The notes beneath the pieces are model-generated. The model ran no database searches, had not been told where the DNA came from, and saw only the letters and a program-made list of their open reading frames with translations. DNA of 41,620 nt, taken from NCBI GenBank assembly GCA_017461005.1, contig JAFTZU010000041.1:1-41620 (forward strand), in the 5' to 3' direction. The stretch is from Clostridia bacterium. Lineage in GTDB: Bacteria > Bacillota > Clostridia > Oscillospirales > Acutalibacteraceae. Made by a program: the position numbers and the translations under genes. Shown piece by piece: positions 1 through 7,911 of the stretch (its first letter is position 1; each line of letters opens with the position of its first letter).

Positions 1-462
1 ATGCTCGCGACGTACACGAAGACCCGGGAACGCGCCAAAAAGTTCGCGCTTTCCGACACGTACTACACGAGCTACATCGGCCTCATGGTCCGTTACACAC
101 CGGAGGACCTCAACTCCCTCGGCACGACGAACATCAAGTCTCTGGCTGACCTCGACGGCAAGATCGTGGGCGTCGCGAAAAACTCGACGACCCGTCACGA
201 CATGATCGAGTACATCGCCACAGCGAACCAGCTGAAGGTGTCTCCCCGGTTCTCGGCCTACGGCTCATACCCGGCTCTGTACAACGCACTGAAGAAAGGC
301 GAGATCGATTGCATCGCGGTCGACGTCAGCATCCTGAACGGGTACGATGACGCCTCCACGAAGATCCTGCCCGACCGCTTCGCCGGACAGAAATACGGCG
401 CCGCCGTCCTGCCGGAGAACGCACAACTCCTCGACGTCGTCAACAAAGTCATTGGCGGCTGA
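1..462 (+). CDS. Extracellular solute-binding protein family 3, C-terminal part (5' truncated)
   Basis: This is the C-terminal ~150 residues of a periplasmic-type amino-acid/polar-solute binding protein (SBP_bac_3 family), the extracytoplasmic receptor of an ABC importer. The family-typical stretch R-E-R-A-K-K-F-A-L-S-D-T-Y-Y lies at residues 9-22, followed by a segment resembling the second lobe (L-A-D-L-D-G-K-I-V-G-V) and a late K-K-G-E-I-D-C-I-A-V-D. A full protein has 250-300 residues with a signal peptide, so the ATG at position 1 is almost certainly internal and the gene begins upstream of the window. The ligand cannot be told from this part. No strong terminator follows before the next gene. 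Confidence 0.8.
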   Translation: MLATYTKTRERAKKFALSDTYYTSYIGLMVRYTPEDLNSLGTTNIKSLADLDGKIVGVAKNSTTRHDMIEYIATANQLKVSPRFSAYGSYPALYNALKKGEIDCIAVDVSILNGYDDASTKILPDRFAGQKYGAAVLPENAQLLDVVNKVIGG

Positions 463-473
463 CAGACAATATG

Positions 474-486
474 TTAAACTGTTTAA
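474..486. promoter_or_regulatory. 13-bp palindrome upstream of the flavodiiron gene
   Basis: TTAAAC-T-GTTTAA is a perfect inverted repeat 52 bases upstream of the flavodiiron start codon, in an AT-richer gap where a promoter is expected. It could be a repressor operator. No regulator can be named and chance occurrence is possible. Confidence 0.25.
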
Positions 487-537
487 GCAATCAGAAAACC
501 CATCTGAATCTCAACGCATAGAAAGGTAACAAGTATT

Positions 538-2352
538 ATGGAAGATCGTACTATGACTGTCTCTGCCGACATCAAATATGTCGGTGTAAACGACCACGAC
601 ATCGACCTTTTCGAAGGTCAGTATATCGTCCCGAACGGCATGGCATACAACTCCTATGTCATCGTCGACGAGAAGATCGTCGTCATGGACACTGTCGACA
701 AGCATTTCACGAAGGAATGGCTCGGCAACGTCGCCAAGGTCCTTGGCAACCGCAAACCGGACTACCTCGTCGTCCAGCACATGGAATGCGACCACTCCGG
801 TTCCATCATGGCGTTCCTGAACACCTACCCGGACGTCACTGTCGTCGCTTCGGCAAAAGCATTCACCATGCTCCACAACTTCCATGAGGAGAAGGAGATC
901 CCCGAGGACAAGAAACTCGAAATCAAAGAGGGCGACACCCTGAACCTCGGCAAACATGAACTCGCGTTCATCGCGGCTCCCATGGTCCACTGGCCGGAAG
1001 TCATGATGACCTATGACGCATACGACAAAGTCCTGTTCGCCGCCGACGGCTTCGGCAAGTTCGGTGCCAACGACGTCGAGGAAGACTGGGCATGCGAGGC
1101 GAGACGCTACTACATCGGTATCGTCGGCAAGTACGGCCAGCAGGTCCAGAACGTCCTGAAGAAGGCCGCCGGCCTCGAGATCGAGACCATCTGCTCCCTG
1201 CACGGCCCGGTCCTGAAGGGCGACCTCAGCTACTACATCAACCTCTATGACATCTGGTCCTCCTATGAAGTCGAGACCGAAGGTGTCGCCATCTTCTACA
1301 CCTCCGTCTACGGCCACACCAAGACCGCGGTCGAGAAGCTCGCGAAGAAACTCGAAGCGAAGGGCTGCCCGAAAGTCGTCGTCAACGACCTCGCCCGTGA
1401 AGATATGGCCGAATGTGTCGAAGACGCCTTCCGCTATGGCAAGATCGTCCTCGCGACCACCACTTACAATGCGGACATCTTCCCGTTCATGAGAACGTTC
1501 ATCGACCACCTGACCGAGCGCAACTTCCAGAAGAAGACCATCGGTCTCATCGAGAACGGTTCCTGGGCTCCACTCGCCGCGAAGACCATGAAGAAGATGC
1601 TCGAAGGCCAGAAGGACATCACCTGGTGCAACAACACCGTCAAGATCCTCTCCTCCATGAACGAAGAGAACGAGGCTCAGATGGACGGCCTGGTCGAAGA
1701 ACTGACCATGGATTATCAGGAGCGCCACGAAGAGACCGCTCACAAGAACGACTTCACAGCTCTCTTCAAGATCGGCTACGGCCTCTATGTCGTCACCACC
1801 AACGACGGCAAGAAGGACAACGGCCTCATCGTTAACACGGTCACTCAGGTCACCGACGACCCGAACCGCATCGCGGTCTGCATCAACAAGCGCAACTACT
1901 CCCATGACATCGTCAAAGAGACGGGCATCATGAACGTCAACTGCCTCACCACCGAGACTCCGTTCAGCATCTTCAAGCAGTACGGCTTCCAGTCCGGACG
2001 CGATGCAGACAAGTTTGCCGGCATGGGCGAAATGCCTCGCACCGATAACGGTCTCGTCTTCCTCCCGATGTACATCAACGCCGTCATGTCCCTGAAGGTC
2101 GAGCAGTATGTCGACCTCGACACCCACGGCATGTTCATCTGCACGGTCGAAGAAGCCCGTGTCCTCGGCACCGCGGAGACCGCAACGTACACCTACTATC
2201 AGAAACACATCAAACCGGCACCGGATACCGAAGGCAAGAAGGGCTGGGTCTGCACCGTCTGCGGCTATATCTATGAAGGCGATGAACTGCCCGATGACTT
2301 CATCTGCCCGCTTTGCAAACACGGTGTTGCAGACTTTGAGCCGATCGGCTAA
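538..2352 (+). CDS. fprA: Flavodiiron protein with flavin reductase and rubredoxin domains
   Basis: Cytoplasmic oxygen (and possibly NO) reductase that protects anaerobes by four-electron reduction of O2 to water. Domain order: metallo-beta-lactamase-like diiron domain (about 1-245), flavodoxin (about 250-400; FMN loop T-S-V-Y-G-H-T at 255-261), flavin-reductase-like domain (about 410-555) and C-terminal rubredoxin (about 570-604). The diiron ligands are visible: H81-x-E83-x-D85-H86, H151, D170 and H222. The rubredoxin iron site is C572-x2-C575 and C590-x2-C593. At 604 residues it is longer than the basic ~400-residue two-domain FprA because it carries its own electron-delivery modules, so it may accept electrons directly from NAD(P)H. 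Met1 is preceded by AGAAAGG; Met6 is an alternative start. The EIIC gene follows after 12 bases, probably in the same transcript. Confidence 0.93.
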   Translation: MEDRTMTVSADIKYVGVNDHDIDLFEGQYIVPNGMAYNSYVIVDEKIVVMDTVDKHFTKEWLGNVAKVLGNRKPDYLVVQHMECDHSGSIMAFLNTYPDVTVVASAKAFTMLHNFHEEKEIPEDKKLEIKEGDTLNLGKHELAFIAAPMVHWPEVMMTYDAYDKVLFAADGFGKFGANDVEEDWACEARRYYIGIVGKYGQQVQNVLKKAAGLEIETICSLHGPVLKGDLSYYINLYDIWSSYEVETEGVAIFYTSVYGHTKTAVEKLAKKLEAKGCPKVVVNDLAREDMAECVEDAFRYGKIVLATTTYNADIFPFMRTFIDHLTERNFQKKTIGLIENGSWAPLAAKTMKKMLEGQKDITWCNNTVKILSSMNEENEAQMDGLVEELTMDYQERHEETAHKNDFTALFKIGYGLYVVTTNDGKKDNGLIVNTVTQVTDDPNRIAVCINKRNYSHDIVKETGIMNVNCLTTETPFSIFKQYGFQSGRDADKFAGMGEMPRTDNGLVFLPMYINAVMSLKVEQYVDLDTHGMFICTVEEARVLGTAETATYTYYQKHIKPAPDTEGKKGWVCTVCGYIYEGDELPDDFICPLCKHGVADFEPIG

Positions 2353-2364
2353 GAGGTCATCCTT

Positions 2365-3465
2365 ATGACGAAAGAATCAGTCAAAGAGTTTCTAAAGAAG
2401 AAGGACATTGAGATCTCTCTGAGACGCTATGGCATCGACGCGCTCGGTGCCATGGCACAGGGACTCTTCTGTACGCTCCTTGTGGGGACCATCCTCTCCA
2501 CACTGGGGACCCAGTTCCACGCGCTCGACTTCCTCGTGAAGACCATCGCGACGGTCGGCACGACCGAATACAGTGTGGCGTCTCTGTGCACGGCGATGGC
2601 CGGCCCCGCCATGGCGGCTGCCATCGGTTATGCGCTGAAGTCGCCGCCCCTCGTCCTGTTCTCTCTGATCGTGGTCGGCTTTGCCGCCAACGCGCTCGGG
2701 GGAGCGGGCGGTCCGCTGGCCGTCCTCGTCATCGCCATCCTGGCGTCCGAGTTCGGCAAACTGGTCTCCAAGGAGACGAAGGTCGACATCCTCGTCACGC
2801 CCCTCGTCACGATCGGCGTCGGCGTCGGCCTGGCCGCCTGGTGGGCGCCCGCCCTCGGCAAAGCGGCCATGTGGGTCGGCGACCTCATCATGTGGGCGAC
2901 CAACCTGCAGCCCTTCCTGATGGGCATCCTCGTGTCGGTCCTCGTCGGCATGGCACTGACCCTGCCCATCTCGTCCGCCGCCATCTGCGCGGCACTGGGC
3001 CTCACCGGTCTTGCCGGCGGCGCCGCCGTCGCGGGCTGCTGTGCTCAGATGGTCGGGTTCGCGTTCATGTCGTTCCCGGAGAACAAGTGGGGAGGACTTG
3101 TGTCCCAGGGCATCGGTACTTCCATGCTCCAGATGGGAAATATCGTGAAGAATCCCCGCATCTGGATCGCGCCCATCGTGACCTCCGCCATCACAGGTCC
3201 CCTTGCCACCTGCGTCTTCAAGATGCAGATGAACGGCACTCCGGTCTCGTCCGGCATGGGCACCTGCGGGCTCGTCGGTCAGATCGGCGTCTACACCGGA
3301 TGGGTGAGCGACATCGCCGCCGGTACCAAAGATGCCATCACGGCGATGGACTGGACCGGCCTCGTGCTGATCTGCTTCGTCCTGCCGGCCATCCTCTGTC
3401 CGCTCATCAACTTCGGTCTGAAGAAGATCGGATGGGTCAAAGACGGCGATATGAAGCTCGACTGA
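2365..3465 (+). CDS. PTS EIIC-like membrane protein (PTS_EIIC_2 / PfoR-type)
   Basis: Polytopic membrane protein of 366 residues with about ten hydrophobic segments after a charged amphipathic N-terminus (M-T-K-E-S-V-K-E-F-L-K-K-K). The glycine/alanine-rich helices and overall sequence match the PTS_EIIC_2 family, which includes the toxin regulator PfoR of Clostridium perfringens. It should form the membrane channel of a phosphotransferase-type transporter, but no EIIB or free EIIA gene is adjacent. The only EIIA domain in the window is the one fused to a nitroreductase at 12268-13254. The gene starts 12 bases after the flavodiiron gene, with a modest AGAGGT ribosome-binding site, and ends at a strong terminator. 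Substrate unknown; many family members are orphan EIICs. Confidence 0.8.
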   Translation: MTKESVKEFLKKKDIEISLRRYGIDALGAMAQGLFCTLLVGTILSTLGTQFHALDFLVKTIATVGTTEYSVASLCTAMAGPAMAAAIGYALKSPPLVLFSLIVVGFAANALGGAGGPLAVLVIAILASEFGKLVSKETKVDILVTPLVTIGVGVGLAAWWAPALGKAAMWVGDLIMWATNLQPFLMGILVSVLVGMALTLPISSAAICAALGLTGLAGGAAVAGCCAQMVGFAFMSFPENKWGGLVSQGIGTSMLQMGNIVKNPRIWIAPIVTSAITGPLATCVFKMQMNGTPVSSGMGTCGLVGQIGVYTGWVSDIAAGTKDAITAMDWTGLVLICFVLPAILCPLINFGLKKIGWVKDGDMKLD

Positions 3466-3505
3466 GTCTTTTTAATAGGTTATATATTTAATAATTATTA
3501 TTTAA

Positions 3506-3537
3506 AACAGCCACCGGTTTCCGGTGGCTGTTGTTCG
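3506..3537 (+). terminator. Intrinsic terminator after the flavodiiron-EIIC operon
   Basis: A perfect 12-bp stem (AACAGCCACCGG with its complement) and a TTT loop, followed by a short T-rich tract, 40 bases after the EIIC stop. Confidence 0.8.
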
Positions 3538-3651
3538 TACATCCTCACGGATGTGACAAAAATATGTCTGATTCCTTGTGCATGTTGCTGTAAAAGCCTG
3601 TGAAACACTCCATGTTTCCCGTAAAAGGGTCCCAAAAATTACAAATTAGGG

Positions 3652-3680
3652 TTGATTTTTACAACATGAATCATTAAAAT
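3652..3680 (+). promoter_or_regulatory. Sigma-A-like promoter of the first CHAP gene
   Basis: TTGATT (3652-3657), a 17-base spacer and TAAAAT (3675-3680). The predicted transcription start is near 3687, giving a ~35-base leader that ends in GAGGAGG. The direct-repeat box at 3680-3706 sits on the start of transcription. Confidence 0.6.
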
Positions 3681-3706
3681 GTAACACGTTGTAACTCTTT
3701 TGTAAT
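3680..3706 (+). promoter_or_regulatory. WalR-like direct repeats on the first CHAP gene
   Basis: Three in-line hexamers TGTAAC (3680), TGTAAC (3690) and TGTAAT (3701). The second and third are separated by exactly 5 bases and match the published WalR (YycF) consensus TGTWAH-N5-TGTWAH perfectly. WalRK controls cell-wall hydrolases in Firmicutes, and the downstream gene is one. The position, overlapping the -10 and +1, would suit repression. Confidence 0.55.
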
Positions 3707-3721
3707 TTCCGAGGAGGAAAT

Positions 3722-4507
3722 ATGGACATCAAACATATCAAAAAGAGCAAGCTCATCTCGATCATCATTACATTCGTACTTCTGGTCGGCCTTACCATTG
3801 GCGTCGTCAACATGACGGGGAACAAGGCCCAGGCGAGCTGCTCTGCTGGAATCATGAACAACGGCCTCAACGGCATCTATATCGATATCAACTCGGCACC
3901 TTACACCACCCTTGCCACGACCACCGGCGTCGCGTACCGCAGAGGCGGCTGTGCCTGGTTCGCTTCTTCCCGTGCGAGAGAACTCACCGGCAAGAACATC
4001 ATCATCCACGGTCCGGCCAACTGGCTGAACTCCAAGTATGCCCTCTACGGCTTCACCAGAGGCAGTCAGCCCCGTGCGAAGTCCCTGGCCATCTATCCGA
4101 ACCACGTGTTCGTTGTCGAAGAGATCAACGGTGACACCGCCACCATCAGTGAAGGCGCGACCCCGATCTCCGACCCCGCACACGGCTACTGCGTCATCCG
4201 TACGCTTCCCGTTTCGTCCCTTGCCGGCCTTTACGGCGGCATCCGCGGTTATGTCTACCTCGGCGTCGGCGGCGGCTCCAAATCCAATGCCTCCGGCACG
4301 GCCAAGAGCGGCACCGGCTATTACAAGGTCGACGCGAACGGCAGCAACCTCAACATGCGTTCTTCTGACCGCGCCTCTGCCAGCATCCTCGGCAAGGTCC
4401 CGGACAACACCCGCGTCTATGTCTCTGACATTTCCAACGGCATGGGCAAGATCGTCTATAACGGTCTGACCGGCTGGGTCCAGCTCTCCTGGATCACCAA
4501 GGCGTAA
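3722..4507 (+). CDS. Secreted CHAP-domain cell-wall hydrolase with C-terminal SH3 domain
   Basis: 261-residue exported protein. The N-terminus is a signal peptide or anchor (K-K-S-K followed by a hydrophobic segment at about 12-30). The CHAP amidase/endopeptidase domain spans about 40-180, with the predicted nucleophile C77 in G-G-C-A-W-F and H128 in N-H-V-F-V-V. A bacterial SH3 (wall-binding) domain spans about 200-258 (N-L-N-M-R-S-S ... G-W-V-Q-L). It should cleave peptidoglycan cross-bridges or stem peptides outside the cell. The start is fixed by GAGGAGGAAAT directly upstream. It is a close paralogue of the gene at 7912-8835: the block from I-M-N-N-G-L-N-G-I-Y through the catalytic Cys is nearly identical. 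Its linker is short and lacks the Thr-rich stretch of the paralogue. Confidence 0.85.
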   Translation: MDIKHIKKSKLISIIITFVLLVGLTIGVVNMTGNKAQASCSAGIMNNGLNGIYIDINSAPYTTLATTTGVAYRRGGCAWFASSRARELTGKNIIIHGPANWLNSKYALYGFTRGSQPRAKSLAIYPNHVFVVEEINGDTATISEGATPISDPAHGYCVIRTLPVSSLAGLYGGIRGYVYLGVGGGSKSNASGTAKSGTGYYKVDANGSNLNMRSSDRASASILGKVPDNTRVYVSDISNGMGKIVYNGLTGWVQLSWITKA

Positions 4508-4544
4508 CGAACGCTGCTCTCAACACACGATTCAACATAAAGGC

Positions 4545-4576
4545 AAACGGCCCGCGGAATCTCCACGGGCCGTTTT
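4545..4576 (+). terminator. Intrinsic terminator after the first CHAP gene
   Basis: 10-bp stem AAACGGCCCG/CGGGCCGTTT with an 11-base loop, merging into a TTTT tract. Confidence 0.75.
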
Positions 4577-4579
4577 CAG

Positions 4580-4608
4580 TTGCATTTTTACGTCTTAAGC
4601 GTTATAGT
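4580..4608 (+). promoter_or_regulatory. Promoter of the C39-like peptidase gene
   Basis: TTGCAT (4580-4585), 17-base spacer, TATAGT (4603-4608). Transcription would start near 4615, so the TTG at 4580 cannot be the start codon; this supports the ATG at 4646. Confidence 0.65.
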
Positions 4609-4645
4609 ATTGAACACATTCCGGTTACAGAAAGAAGGTCCTCTC

Positions 4646-5761
4646 ATGAGTCGAAAGAAAACGACCCGCACCCAGACCGGGTACTACGCCAGCAGCTACA
4701 GTAAAGACTATGCCGGCCGCGGAAGCTCTGCGGGCAGACGTTCGAGAAAACGTCCGTCCCGGGTGAAGGAAGTGCTGATCATCATCCTGGCTCTCCTCGT
4801 CCTTGCCGCAGCCATCTTCGGCCTTGTCAAACTCGTCCAGCACCGGCAGGCGGAGAAGGGGACCGGACTCAAGACTTCTTCGGTGGCGACAGCGGAAGTG
4901 ACGACCGCCAATGTCGGCACGGCCCGTGTCCTGACCGATGAGGAAAAGGACATGCTCCGCAACAGCGAGAAGTATAAAAACATCATGGCCCACAAAGAGG
5001 ACTACCCCGAGTACCTCATCGATGACCTCGAGATGAACCCCGAGATCCTCGACTTCGTCGCCGATTACCTCAAGACCGAACCGGTCGGCCACGGCGGCCT
5101 GACCGCAGCGGAGAAGAAGTCCTCTCATCCGCTGTTCGTCCAGTGGGACAAGCGCTGGGGTTATGCCACTTACGGTGAGAACTGCATGGCCATCTCCGGC
5201 TGCGGCCCCACGGCCCTCGCAATGGTCGGCTACGGCCTCACGAGAAACACCCAGATCGACCCCTTCAACGTCGCTCAGTTCGCCATGCAGAACGGCTACT
5301 ACGTGAACAACGTCGGTACCGCCTGGACCCTCATGACCGAAGGTGCCCGGCACTACGGCCTCACGGTGACCTCGCAGTACAAGTACACCGAAGAACAGAT
5401 GAAGGAAGCCCTCGAAAAGGGCGGCATGATCATCCTGTCCGTCGGCAAGGGCGATTTCACGGTCCACAGCGGCCACTTCATCGTGCTCTACGGTTACAAG
5501 AACGGCAAGTTCCAGGTCAACGACCCCTTCAGCTACACGAACTCGAGCAAACTCTGGGACTACGAGACCCTGTCGAACCAGACGAAGAACGCGTGGATCT
5601 ACTACAAGGCCGGTTCCGAAGCGGCAGCCACCGCCTCGACGACTACGACCACAGCGGCTACGACCGCAAGTACCACCGCGGCGACCTACTCTGCAACGGC
5701 GACCACCGCATACACGGCGGCCTCCACGACCGCCTACACCACGACCGGCACCATCGGCTGA
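4646..5761 (+). CDS. Membrane-anchored C39-like cysteine peptidase with Thr-rich tail
   Basis: 371 residues. A basic cytoplasmic N-terminus rich in Arg/Lys/Ser is followed by one transmembrane helix (about 43-63), so the rest lies outside the cell (type II topology). The Peptidase_C39_2-like domain spans about 165-325: W-D-K-R-W-G-Y-A-T-Y-G opens it, C186 lies in S-G-C-G-P-T-A-L-A-M, and H277 in H-S-G-H-F-I-V-L-Y-G. The last ~45 residues are almost only Thr, Ala, Ser and Tyr, suggesting an extended and possibly O-glycosylated tail. It may process surface proteins or act on the wall; the substrate is unknown. The start was chosen at M-S-R-K-K, which has AGAAGGTCC upstream and lies downstream of the predicted promoter. 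Confidence 0.78.
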   Translation: MSRKKTTRTQTGYYASSYSKDYAGRGSSAGRRSRKRPSRVKEVLIIILALLVLAAAIFGLVKLVQHRQAEKGTGLKTSSVATAEVTTANVGTARVLTDEEKDMLRNSEKYKNIMAHKEDYPEYLIDDLEMNPEILDFVADYLKTEPVGHGGLTAAEKKSSHPLFVQWDKRWGYATYGENCMAISGCGPTALAMVGYGLTRNTQIDPFNVAQFAMQNGYYVNNVGTAWTLMTEGARHYGLTVTSQYKYTEEQMKEALEKGGMIILSVGKGDFTVHSGHFIVLYGYKNGKFQVNDPFSYTNSSKLWDYETLSNQTKNAWIYYKAGSEAAATASTTTTTAATTASTTAATYSATATTAYTAASTTAYTTTGTIG

Positions 5762-5787
5762 GCCGTGGGAAACAGAAAACAGACAAA

Positions 5788-5821
5788 ACAACAGCCTGCA
5801 TCGTTCGATGCAGGCTGTTTT
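5788..5821. terminator. Bidirectional terminator between convergent genes
   Basis: Stem AACAGCCTGCATC with its exact complement (5790-5819) and a 4-base loop, with A-rich sequence on the left and T-rich on the right. It can serve both the C39-like gene (+) and the Na/Pi cotransporter gene (-). Confidence 0.8.
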
Positions 5822-5837
5822 CTTATGTGTTGGTCCG

Positions 5838-7679
5838 TTACGCCTGAGCAGGAGCGGGGTCCGCTGCCGGTTCGGCTTCGGCCGAAGCCTTCTTCTTGTT
5901 CTTCTTCCAGGTGTATTCGGGAAGCTGGAAGGTCTCTTCGAAGTCCGCGTAGCTCTTCTGGTAGTCGGCATCGTTGCCTTTTTTGAGCTTGTTGAGGTAC
6001 TGGTGTGCATCGCGGCTCGCGTTGCGGGTCTGGATGATGGTGACGGCGGCGTTCGAGCAGTGGTCCGATACACGGGAACAGAACGTGACGTAGTCGTCCA
6101 GAACGATACCGGTGTCGCCGCGGCAGTCGCCGTAGCGGAGGCGGTCGATGTGCCGGGCCTTGATGGTCTCGGTCAGGTTGTCGATGACCTGCTCGAGGGG
6201 CTCGACCTTGGCGGCCAGCGCGACGTCGTCTTGTTCGAAGGCGTCGACGGTGATCTGCAGGATCTGGCGGACGGCGGAGTTCAGGACGGCGATCTCCCGG
6301 TTGGCGTTGTCGGAGAACACGACCTTGCGTTCGACCATGTTCTTCGCGTTGTTGACCATGTTGACGCCGTAGTCGCCGATCCGCTCGAATTCACGGATGC
6401 AGTAGAGGATCTCGTTGACTTCGTTGTTGAGCTCGTCGGTCAGCTCACGGGCCGACAGGCGGATGAGGATGGAATTGAGGCTGTCCTCGTAAACGTCGAG
6501 GCGCTTCTCCCACTTGTTGATCTTCTCCATCTTGTCTTCGTCGTATTCCTCGAAGGCAGCGAGGGAAGTGGAGAAGGATTCATACGCGAGGTGCGCCATC
6601 TCGATGGTGCTGTCCTTGCACTGGCTGACGACGATGTTCGGGGAGTTGTACAGACGTTCGTCGATGACGAGGCCGCGGAACTTCTCCTCGCTCTCTTCGC
6701 CCTGCCTGCCGCGGACGATCTTCTTGATCAGTTTGACGATCAGCTGGTTGAAGGGGAGGAGGATGAGGACCATCGCGATGTTGTAGACCGAGTGGATCGC
6801 CGCGATCTGTACCGGGTTGATGGTCGCGCCCAGGATGGGGATGTCCGTGAGCTCCCGGACGATGAAGAAGGGGATGAAGGCGATGAGCGCACCGATGACC
6901 TTGATGGCGATGTGGATGCCCGAGACCCGTTTCGCGTCCGTGCTGACGCCGATGGAACTGAGCAGGGCCGTCATACAGGTACCGATGTTGAGACCGATGA
7001 TGAGCGGGATGGCGGCGCCGTATGTGATGGTGCCGGTCAGGGACAGTGCCTGCAGGATACCGATGGAGGCGGCAGAACTCTGGATGATACCGGTGAAGAT
7101 GGTACCGATGAGCAGGCCGAGGATCGGGTTGTCGAAGGCGGTGAGGAGGCTCGTGAACTTCTCACTTTCCGCGAGCGGCTCGACGGCCTGGGACATGAGG
7201 GTCATGCCGAACATGAGGACGGCGAACCCGCAGAGGATGGCGCCGATGTCTTTCTTCTTCTGCTGCTTGGCCTCCATGATGAGACCGACACCGATGAGGG
7301 CGACGATGGGCGAGAAGTTCGCCGGCTTCAGCAGGGACATGAAGATGTTGTCCGACTGGATGCCGCTGAGGGACAGGATCCACGCGGTCAGCGTGGTGCC
7401 GATGTCCGCACCCATGATGACGCCGACGGTGTTGGCGAGCTCCATGATGCCGGAGTTGACGAGACCGACGAGCATGACCGTCAGGGCAGAGGAGGACTGG
7501 ATGGCGATGGTGATGGCGGCACCCAGCGCGAGGCTCTTCCAGATGTTGGACGTGAGCCGTTGCAGGATGACCTCCAGCTTACCGCCGGCGACCTTTTCCA
7601 GATTGGACGACATGATGTTCATGCCGAACAGGAAGAAGGCCAGACCTCCGATCATCGTCAGGAAAGAAAATATGGTCAT
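5838..7679 (-). CDS. Na+/phosphate cotransporter family protein with PhoU-like domain
   Basis: 613-residue inner-membrane protein of the Na/Pi-cotransporter (NptA/PNaS) family. Two inverted repeat halves each carry the signature Q-S-S: A-I-Q-S-S-S-A-L-T at about 59-67 and G-I-I-Q-S-S-A-A-S in the second half. About eight to nine hydrophobic helices fill residues 1-330, and residues about 350-590 form a charged, helical PhoU-like cytoplasmic domain. The C-terminus is Lys/Ala/Pro-rich. It probably couples Na+ to phosphate movement. Met1 is preceded on the minus strand by AAGGAGAAAAACGC. The upstream leader carries two perfect 11-bp direct repeats resembling Pho/WalR boxes. It stands alone between convergent and divergent neighbours. 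Confidence 0.9.
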   Translation of the reverse strand: MTIFSFLTMIGGLAFFLFGMNIMSSNLEKVAGGKLEVILQRLTSNIWKSLALGAAITIAIQSSSALTVMLVGLVNSGIMELANTVGVIMGADIGTTLTAWILSLSGIQSDNIFMSLLKPANFSPIVALIGVGLIMEAKQQKKKDIGAILCGFAVLMFGMTLMSQAVEPLAESEKFTSLLTAFDNPILGLLIGTIFTGIIQSSAASIGILQALSLTGTITYGAAIPLIIGLNIGTCMTALLSSIGVSTDAKRVSGIHIAIKVIGALIAFIPFFIVRELTDIPILGATINPVQIAAIHSVYNIAMVLILLPFNQLIVKLIKKIVRGRQGEESEEKFRGLVIDERLYNSPNIVVSQCKDSTIEMAHLAYESFSTSLAAFEEYDEDKMEKINKWEKRLDVYEDSLNSILIRLSARELTDELNNEVNEILYCIREFERIGDYGVNMVNNAKNMVERKVVFSDNANREIAVLNSAVRQILQITVDAFEQDDVALAAKVEPLEQVIDNLTETIKARHIDRLRYGDCRGDTGIVLDDYVTFCSRVSDHCSNAAVTIIQTRNASRDAHQYLNKLKKGNDADYQKSYADFEETFQLPEYTWKKNKKKASAEAEPAADPAPAQA

Positions 7680-7721
7680 AATGCGTTTTTCTCCTTATTA
7701 TTAATCCAGTATCAATTTTGA

Positions 7722-7756
7722 CGTAAAATCAATGTAAAATCAACCGTATTATTATA
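7722..7756 (-). promoter_or_regulatory. -10 element and Pho/WalR-like direct repeats of the Na/Pi cotransporter gene
   Basis: On the minus strand a TATAAT lies at 7756-7751. Just downstream, the 11-base unit GTAAAATCAA(N) (plus-strand reading) occurs twice in tandem at 7723-7743, giving CGTAAA-N5-TGTAAA. This fits TGTWAH-N5-TGTWAH with one mismatch and, on the other strand, TTTACA-N5-TTTACG resembles the TTWACA direct repeats of PhoP boxes. Either response-regulator family could bind here. The -35 is not clear. Confidence 0.45.
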
Positions 7757-7803
7757 AACATTTCTGTATTTAAACTCTTATCTGTAGATAATCAAAGAAA
7801 GAC

Positions 7804-7833
7804 TTGAAAGACAGGAGTACCCTATGGTAAAAT
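7804..7833 (+). promoter_or_regulatory. Promoter of the second CHAP gene
   Basis: TTGAAA (7804-7809), 18-base spacer, TAAAAT (7828-7833). The -10 hexamer is identical to that of the first CHAP gene, and again a TGT-type repeat follows immediately. Confidence 0.6.
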
Positions 7834-7849
7834 GTTTACAAATTGTTAC
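7833..7849 (+). promoter_or_regulatory. WalR-like direct repeat on the second CHAP gene
   Basis: TGTTTA (7833-7838), N5, TGTTAC (7844-7849): 11 of 12 positions fit TGTWAH-N5-TGTWAH. It occupies the same place relative to the -10 as the box of the paralogous gene at 3722. Confidence 0.5.
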
Positions 7850-7911
7850 GAAATTCCTTTGAGAAGGTTACAAAACACACGACACACAAACAGTTGCGAG
7901 GAGTTATCCGA

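Noticed and set aside
511..2322. A 603-codon minus-strand frame opposite the flavodiiron gene
   Set aside because: Shadow of a gene whose diiron, FMN and rubredoxin motifs are all intact on the plus strand; Asp/Val-rich composition as expected of an antisense frame.
5808..7721. A 637-codon plus-strand frame opposite the Na/Pi cotransporter
   Set aside because: Asp/Glu/Arg-rich antisense frame; the minus strand has the Q-S-S transporter motifs and a proper ribosome-binding site.
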